This document shows positions 6,470-10,640 of a stretch of DNA of 10,640 bases, piece by piece. The stretch lies in assembly GCA_027593305.1 (NCBI GenBank), contig JAQCJA010000123.1:1-10640 (forward strand), read 5' to 3'. Source of the DNA: a bacterium. GTDB lineage: Bacteria > Latescibacterota > UBA2968 > UBA8231. The position numbers and the translations under genes were made by a program. Each line of letters begins with the position of its first letter. Positions within the stretch are counted from its first letter, which is position 1. The notes below the pieces were generated by a model, which had not been told where the DNA came from, made no database searches, and saw only the letters and a list, made by a program, of their open reading frames with translations.

Positions 6470-6745
6470 ATGGCCAAAGAAAAGAACACCGAAGAAGAGT
6501 CGACTGACTTCGGCTTCGATCCCGGTTCGCAACGCGAACTCGAGGTTGAGGACGTCTGCTGTGTTACCGGCGAAGAAGTGCCAGCCAGTTTCTGTCGGTT
6601 TCCCGATTACCGGCGGGGTACGATGATGGTCATGGCCAGGAGTGTTGCCATCGAGCAATTGCGCAAGGGTACGACGACAGTGACCTTCAAGGAGGTCCTC
6701 GTCAAACGTCACGGCAAAAGAGCGCTGGACGAATACCGCAGTTGA
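6470..6745 (+). CDS. Small uncharacterised 91-residue protein
   Basis: I do not recognise this family. The ATG at 6470 has a strong ribosome binding site, GAAGGAG (6454-6460), nine bases upstream. An in-frame GTG at 6464 would be too close to that site. The first 28 residues are very acidic and look disordered (KNTEEESTD). The middle part, VEDVCCVTGEEVPASFCRFPDY, contains Cys30, Cys31 and Cys42. The C-terminal half is basic and probably helical (SVAIEQLRKG, LVKRHGKRALDEYR). There is no signal peptide or membrane helix. The cysteines could bind a metal but do not form a standard zinc ribbon. The gene lies 82 bases after map, on the same strand, and is closed by a strong terminator, so it is very likely expressed. 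A nucleic-acid or protein-binding role is only a guess from its charge. Confidence 0.75.
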   Translation: MAKEKNTEEESTDFGFDPGSQRELEVEDVCCVTGEEVPASFCRFPDYRRGTMMVMARSVAIEQLRKGTTTVTFKEVLVKRHGKRALDEYRS

Positions 6746-6764
6746 GCCGGTACCTGCAACTGGC

Positions 6765-6805
6765 AAAAAAAGGGGCGCTTCCAGTGGGAGCGCCCCTTTT
6801 CCTTT
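6765..6805. terminator. Strong bidirectional rho-independent terminator
   Basis: GGGGCGCT (6772-6779) pairs with AGCGCCCC (6789-6796), and TCC/GGG extends the stem to 11 bp around the loop AGT (6783-6785). Seven A residues precede the stem (6765-6771) and TTTTCCTTT follows it (6797-6805), so a U-tract is available in both directions. It lies between convergent genes and should end both the map / 91-residue protein side and the dnaE / thioredoxin side. Confidence 0.93.
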
Positions 6806-6832
6806 GACTGCGAGTCGTCGAGGTCGACTGTC

Positions 6833-7381
6833 TCAGGCACCGTCGAGCAGGTTCTGCACCTGTCCGCCGAGCACTCCATACGGATCCACCTTGCCCTGGG
6901 CATTGCGTGGTACGCCGAAGTGCGTGTCGAAGATCTTCCCCCGCTGATCGATGACCACCGTTGTCGGCACAAAGCGCATGTACTCCGAGTCCGGGTCATA
7001 ACCGGCGGCGAGCTTCTGCTGCGAATCCAGATAAACCGGGTAATTGATGCCGTACCGACTGACGAACTGCTGCAGCAGGGCGTCCAGCTTGTCGGCTTCG
7101 CCGCGCGCATCGACAGATACGCCAATGATGGCCAGATCCTTCTCGGAGAAGTTCTTGCGCAACTTGATGAGGTCCGGGATCTCGACTCGACAGGGCGTAC
7201 ACCAGGTCGCCCAGAAGTTGAGAATCACCACCCGACCCTTGTAGGCATTCAGGTCAAAACCATCGATGGATCCCTGAAACCCGGGGGCGTCGGCGGGGAG
7301 TTCGGCCGTTCTCGAGCCACAACTGATGGTTGCCAACAGCAACGCAGCCAGCAGCACGATTGGTCGGAGTCTAGATGTCAT
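6833..7381 (-). CDS. TlpA/ResA-like thioredoxin-fold lipoprotein
   Basis: A 182-residue predicted periplasmic or membrane-anchored thiol-disulfide oxidoreductase. The first 20 residues are a signal peptide (RLRPIVLLAALLLATIS) ending at Cys21, which fits a lipoprotein cleavage site and lipid attachment. The thioredoxin fold follows with NFWATWCTPC (active-site Cys61 and Cys64), GVSVD near 87-91 and the cis-proline Pro139 in RFVPTT. TlpA/ResA proteins keep cysteines reduced, often for cytochrome c maturation; no cytochrome genes are nearby, so the target is unknown. I chose the ATG at 7379-7381 because it gives a compact signal peptide. An ATG at 7393 would add four residues, and a TTG at 7411 is also in frame. 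None has a clear ribosome binding site. The gene follows dnaE after 26 bases and probably shares its transcript. Confidence 0.9.
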   Translation of the reverse strand: MTSRLRPIVLLAALLLATISCGSRTAELPADAPGFQGSIDGFDLNAYKGRVVILNFWATWCTPCRVEIPDLIKLRKNFSEKDLAIIGVSVDARGEADKLDALLQQFVSRYGINYPVYLDSQQKLAAGYDPDSEYMRFVPTTVVIDQRGKIFDTHFGVPRNAQGKVDPYGVLGGQVQNLLDGA

Positions 7382-7407
7382 GGAGACGAACATAACCAGA
7401 TAAGGAG

Positions 7408-10400
7408 TCAAGCACGAAGGCGGGCATTGGCCGGCAGCGTCGTCAGGCGCGTTTCACTCACGCCGGGAAGAGCTCCCACCCGACGCAGCAGCTCATCACA
7501 TGGATTGACATGGATGCTGCGGGAACGAACCACGGAGTCGTGACCGGTGCCATCGGTGTTGCCGTTTTCCACGCGGATGATGAGGTCACACGGGCCGGCG
7601 AACTCGTGGCAGGCCTGCAGCAATTGTTCGAGGAGCTTCTCGTTCACCGCCGCTGAGGGCACGGTGATATTCACCGAGCGCGTCAGCCGCTCGCGGGTGT
7701 GTTCCATGGGCAGTACGTCATCGGCGAGGATACTCATGACACCATTGCGCTCGTTCAGGCGCCCCTCGACCATGACGACCTCCTCCTGCACGAGCAGGTG
7801 CTTGTTGCTGGCATAGGCATCGGAGAAGAACACGATGTCGGCCTTGCCCGACAGGTCCTCAATGGTGACGAAGGCGATGGGGTTGCCCTTGCGGTCGCTG
7901 GAGATCGAAATGCGACTGATCAGTCCACCGACACGAATGGGGGCACCATCCTCTTTCTCGGCGAGGTCAACCAGAGGGGAAGCGAAATTGCGCAGATCAC
8001 GCTCGTAACGGCTCAGAGGATGGCTGGAGACGTAGAATCCCAGCAACTCTTTTTCGTGCGCCAGCATCTCTGTTTCTGTCCACTCGGCGACTTCCGGGAG
8101 ATTCAGCTTGAGTTCGAGCTCAGGAGCTGACGAGTCGCCGCCGAACAGGCTGAACTGGCCGCGGCCCCGCTCTTCCTGCACGATCTGGGCGCTGCGCAGG
8201 GCCACGTCGAGGGCCGCCTGCAACTGCGCCCGGTGACCACCAAGGCTGTCGGCGGCACCGGCGGCGACGAGGGCTTCGACGACGCGCCGGTTGACGGCGC
8301 GCAGGTCGAGGCGCGCACAGAATTTGAACAGATTTTCGTAGCGACCATCGGCGATCCGGCCATCAACAATAGACTGGGCGGCGCCAGCACCGACGTTCTT
8401 GATCGCTGCCAGGCCGAAGCGGATGCCTGCCTCCGTGGGCACGAAGTTGATGGCGCTCTCGTTGACGTCCGGGGGCAGCACGGGTATCTCCATGCGCCGG
8501 CACTCATCGAGCATGATGGCCAGCCGGTCCAGATTGTCGCGGTCGTTGGTCAGGCTCGCCGCAATGTACTGCAGGGGATAGTTGGCCTTGAGATAGGCAT
8601 TCTTATAGGCCACTTCCGAGTAACACGCCGAGTGTGACTTGTTAAAGCCGTATCCGGAGAAGACCTCGATGTCGGACCAGACTTTCTGCACAATGCTGCG
8701 CTCTATGCCGCTGGCAACACCACCCTCGACAAAGTCCTTCTTGCACTTCTCCATGACATCGGCAAGCTTCTTGCCCATCGCCTTGCGGATCCCGTCGGCC
8801 TGCCCCAGCGTGAAGCCACAGAGGTCGCGGGCGATGCGCTGCACCTGTTCCTGGTAGGTGATGACCCCGTACGTCTCAGCAAGAATCGGTTCGAGAATGG
8901 GGTGATCGAACTCCACCGCCTCCCGGCCGTGCTTGCGGGCGATGAATGTCGGGATCCGCGCCATGGGCCCGGGGCGGTACAGGGCGTTCATGGCGATGAT
9001 GTCCTCGATCTTGTCCGGCTTCAGCTGGCTGAGATATTCGCGCATACCGGCACTTTCAAACTGAAACACGCCCACCGTCTCGCCACGACTGAACAGTTCG
9101 AAGGTTGGCCTGTCGTCCCAGGGTACCGCATCGAGGTCAAAGTCCGGCTCCTGCAAGCGGATGAGGCGCACTGCCTCATCCGTCATCGACAGTTCCTTGA
9201 GCCCAAGGATGTCCATCTTCAGCAGGCCCATATCGGCGCACGTCTCCCCATCAAACTGGGTGGTGATGGTGCCGTCCTTCGGGGCCCGGTAGAGGGGCAC
9301 GTAGTTGGTCAGATTCGATGGCGCGATGATCACGGCGCAGGCGTGCACGGAGGCATGCCGTGACAGGCCCTCCAGCTTGAGTGCGTGCTTCAGCAATTGG
9401 CCTTCGGCGTCGTTTTTTCCTGCCATCTGCTGCAGTTCGGGGACGCGCTCGATCGCCTCGCTCAGGGAGATCTTCAACTCGTTCGGGATGTACTTGGCGA
9501 TGCGGTCGACGTCGCCGAAGGACAAGCCCAGAACACGACCCACATCGCGCACCACGGACTTGGCACCCATGGTGCCAAAAGTGATGACCTGGGAGACGTT
9601 TTCCTCGCCGTAGGTGTCGATCATGTAGCGCACGACGATATCACGTCCCGTGTCGGCGAAATCGATGTCGATATCCGGGGGCGACATGCGCTCCGGATTG
9701 AGGAAGCGCTCAAACAGCAGATTGTGCTTGATCGGATCGGTGTTGGTGATGGCCAGACAATAGGAGACCAGGCACCCGGCTGCCGAGCCACGTCCGGGTC
9801 CGACGCTGACACCGGATTCACGGGCATGTTGCACGATGTCGCGCACGATGAGGAAATACCCGGTGTAGTCCTCCTTGATGATCAGTTCGAGTTCGTAGTC
9901 GAGGCGACGCTGAATCTCGGGCGTGACCTCGTCGTAGCGTGTTTCGAGGCCTTGCTGGGCAAGGTGCTTGAGGTAGACGGCACTGCTGGTGAAGCTGGGT
10001 GGGATGGGAAAGTCCGGCATGTGCTGCCGGCCGAAATCCAGCTTCAGGTCGCACTTCTCGGCAATGGCGACGGTGTTTTCGATCGCTTCCGGCAGATCGG
10101 CGAACAACTGCTGCATCTCGGCAGGTGACTTCATGTACAGGCCGGTGGGGTAACACATTCGCGCTGTTGGCGGATCGGCGATCATCTTGCCCGTCTGGAT
10201 GCAGATCAGCGCGTCATGGGCGGCGTGATCATCGGCGTGCAGAAAGTGGAAGTCGTTGGTCGCCACCAAAGGCACGCCGAGCTTCTTGTGCAACTTCAGC
10301 AGGCCATCGTTGACCTTGGCTTCGATATCGATGCCGTGTCGCTGGATCTCCAGGTAATAGTCGTCGCCGAAGATATCCATGTACTGCCGGGCGGCCTCTT

Positions 10401-10640
10401 CGGCGGCGGCCAGACCATCCTTCTGGATCAGGTGGGCGACCTCACCCGAGACACAGGCGGACATACAGACGAGGCCCTCGCCGAACTCGCGCAACAGGTC
10501 CTTGTCGATCCTCGGGTTGTAGTAGAAGCCTTCGGTGTAACCCTTGGATACAAGCTTGGTCAGGTTGCGCCAGCCCGTGTCGTTCTTGGCCAGCAGGATC
10601 AGATGATTGGAGGCATGCTGCAGACTGCGGGCGGCGGCGC
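7408..10640 (-). CDS. dnaE: DNA polymerase III alpha subunit (5' end missing)
   Basis: The catalytic subunit of the replicative DNA polymerase. 1,076 residues are visible and the frame runs off the right edge; about 80-100 N-terminal residues are missing, including the first PHP motif. The remaining PHP domain shows ADDHAAHDALICIQTGK, typical of DnaE. The polymerase core includes GPGRGSAAGCLVSY, PDIDIDF (catalytic aspartates, 9658-9678), ITFGTMGAK and YRPGPMARIP. The motif QFSLF (8143-8157) matches the internal beta-clamp binding consensus. An OB-fold follows (IRVGGLISRI through ILADDVLPM, roughly 7950-7700). About 95 further residues form a C-terminal region ending in NARLRA. The architecture is DnaE, not PolC, since no exonuclease domain is inserted in the visible part. 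It is intact over the visible region. The thioredoxin gene lies 26 bases downstream on the same strand. The promoter is outside the window. Confidence 0.97.
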   Translation of the reverse strand, partial: AAARSLQHASNHLILLAKNDTGWRNLTKLVSKGYTEGFYYNPRIDKDLLREFGEGLVCMSACVSGEVAHLIQKDGLAAAEEAARQYMDIFGDDYYLEIQRHGIDIEAKVNDGLLKLHKKLGVPLVATNDFHFLHADDHAAHDALICIQTGKMIADPPTARMCYPTGLYMKSPAEMQQLFADLPEAIENTVAIAEKCDLKLDFGRQHMPDFPIPPSFTSSAVYLKHLAQQGLETRYDEVTPEIQRRLDYELELIIKEDYTGYFLIVRDIVQHARESGVSVGPGRGSAAGCLVSYCLAITNTDPIKHNLLFERFLNPERMSPPDIDIDFADTGRDIVVRYMIDTYGEENVSQVITFGTMGAKSVVRDVGRVLGLSFGDVDRIAKYIPNELKISLSEAIERVPELQQMAGKNDAEGQLLKHALKLEGLSRHASVHACAVIIAPSNLTNYVPLYRAPKDGTITTQFDGETCADMGLLKMDILGLKELSMTDEAVRLIRLQEPDFDLDAVPWDDRPTFELFSRGETVGVFQFESAGMREYLSQLKPDKIEDIIAMNALYRPGPMARIPTFIARKHGREAVEFDHPILEPILAETYGVITYQEQVQRIARDLCGFTLGQADGIRKAMGKKLADVMEKCKKDFVEGGVASGIERSIVQKVWSDIEVFSGYGFNKSHSACYSEVAYKNAYLKANYPLQYIAASLTNDRDNLDRLAIMLDECRRMEIPVLPPDVNESAINFVPTEAGIRFGLAAIKNVGAGAAQSIVDGRIADGRYENLFKFCARLDLRAVNRRVVEALVAAGAADSLGGHRAQLQAALDVALRSAQIVQEERGRGQFSLFGGDSSAPELELKLNLPEVAEWTETEMLAHEKELLGFYVSSHPLSRYERDLRNFASPLVDLAEKEDGAPIRVGGLISRISISSDRKGNPIAFVTIEDLSGKADIVFFSDAYASNKHLLVQEEVVMVEGRLNERNGVMSILADDVLPMEHTRERLTRSVNITVPSAAVNEKLLEQLLQACHEFAGPCDLIIRVENGNTDGTGHDSVVRSRSIHVNPCDELLRRVGALPGVSETRLTTLPANARLRA

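Noticed and set aside
9385..10128. Plus-strand open frame of 247 codons opposite dnaE
   Set aside because: It is antisense to the highly conserved polymerase core and has no domain of its own.
1..10640. Search by eye for CRISPR repeats, tRNA or rRNA genes, insertion-sequence ends and phage genes
   Set aside because: No regularly spaced repeats, cloverleaf-like segments, transposase motifs or integrase motifs were seen. Almost all sequence is accounted for by ordinary chromosomal genes.

Overview
The window is GC-rich chromosomal DNA from a bacterium, densely packed with housekeeping and accessory genes. A lipoprotein-type signal peptide on a periplasmic thioredoxin-like protein and the set of genes suggest a Gram-negative organism. 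The phylum cannot be fixed from sequence alone; an uncultured environmental lineage is possible. There is no sign of a mobile element, CRISPR array, tRNA or rRNA gene, or prophage.

Layout. (1) 1-651, minus strand: the N-terminal part of a PLP enzyme of the ACC deaminase / D-cysteine desulfhydrase family, cut off by the left edge. (2) 652-835: a divergent control region with a near-perfect 22-bp palindrome. (3) 836-3585, plus strand: a two-gene operon with a 4-base overlap. It encodes an ABC exporter half-transporter carrying an extra N-terminal PH-like domain and a zinc ribbon, followed by a DUF1854 protein. (4) 3625-4392, minus strand: an unrecognised 255-residue protein with an HEVLGH motif. 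(5) 4560-5576, minus strand: a family 2 glycosyltransferase fused to a C-terminal Rossmann-like domain, with a hairpin over its stop codon. (6) 5626-6387, plus strand: type I methionine aminopeptidase (map), apparently with a very short mRNA leader. (7) 6470-6745, plus strand: a small unrecognised 91-residue protein with a good ribosome binding site. (8) 6765-6805: a strong bidirectional terminator. (9) 6833-7381, minus strand: a TlpA/ResA-like thioredoxin lipoprotein directly downstream of (10) 7408-10640, minus strand: dnaE, the replicative DNA polymerase III alpha subunit, whose first roughly 80-100 residues lie beyond the right edge.

Functional links. The clearest functional unit is the ABC exporter plus DUF1854 pair, which are translationally coupled. 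Its substrate is unknown. dnaE and the thioredoxin gene are co-directional with a 26-base gap and end at a shared terminator, so they are probably co-transcribed, although their roles are unrelated. The least explained genes are the HEVLGH protein and the 91-residue protein.
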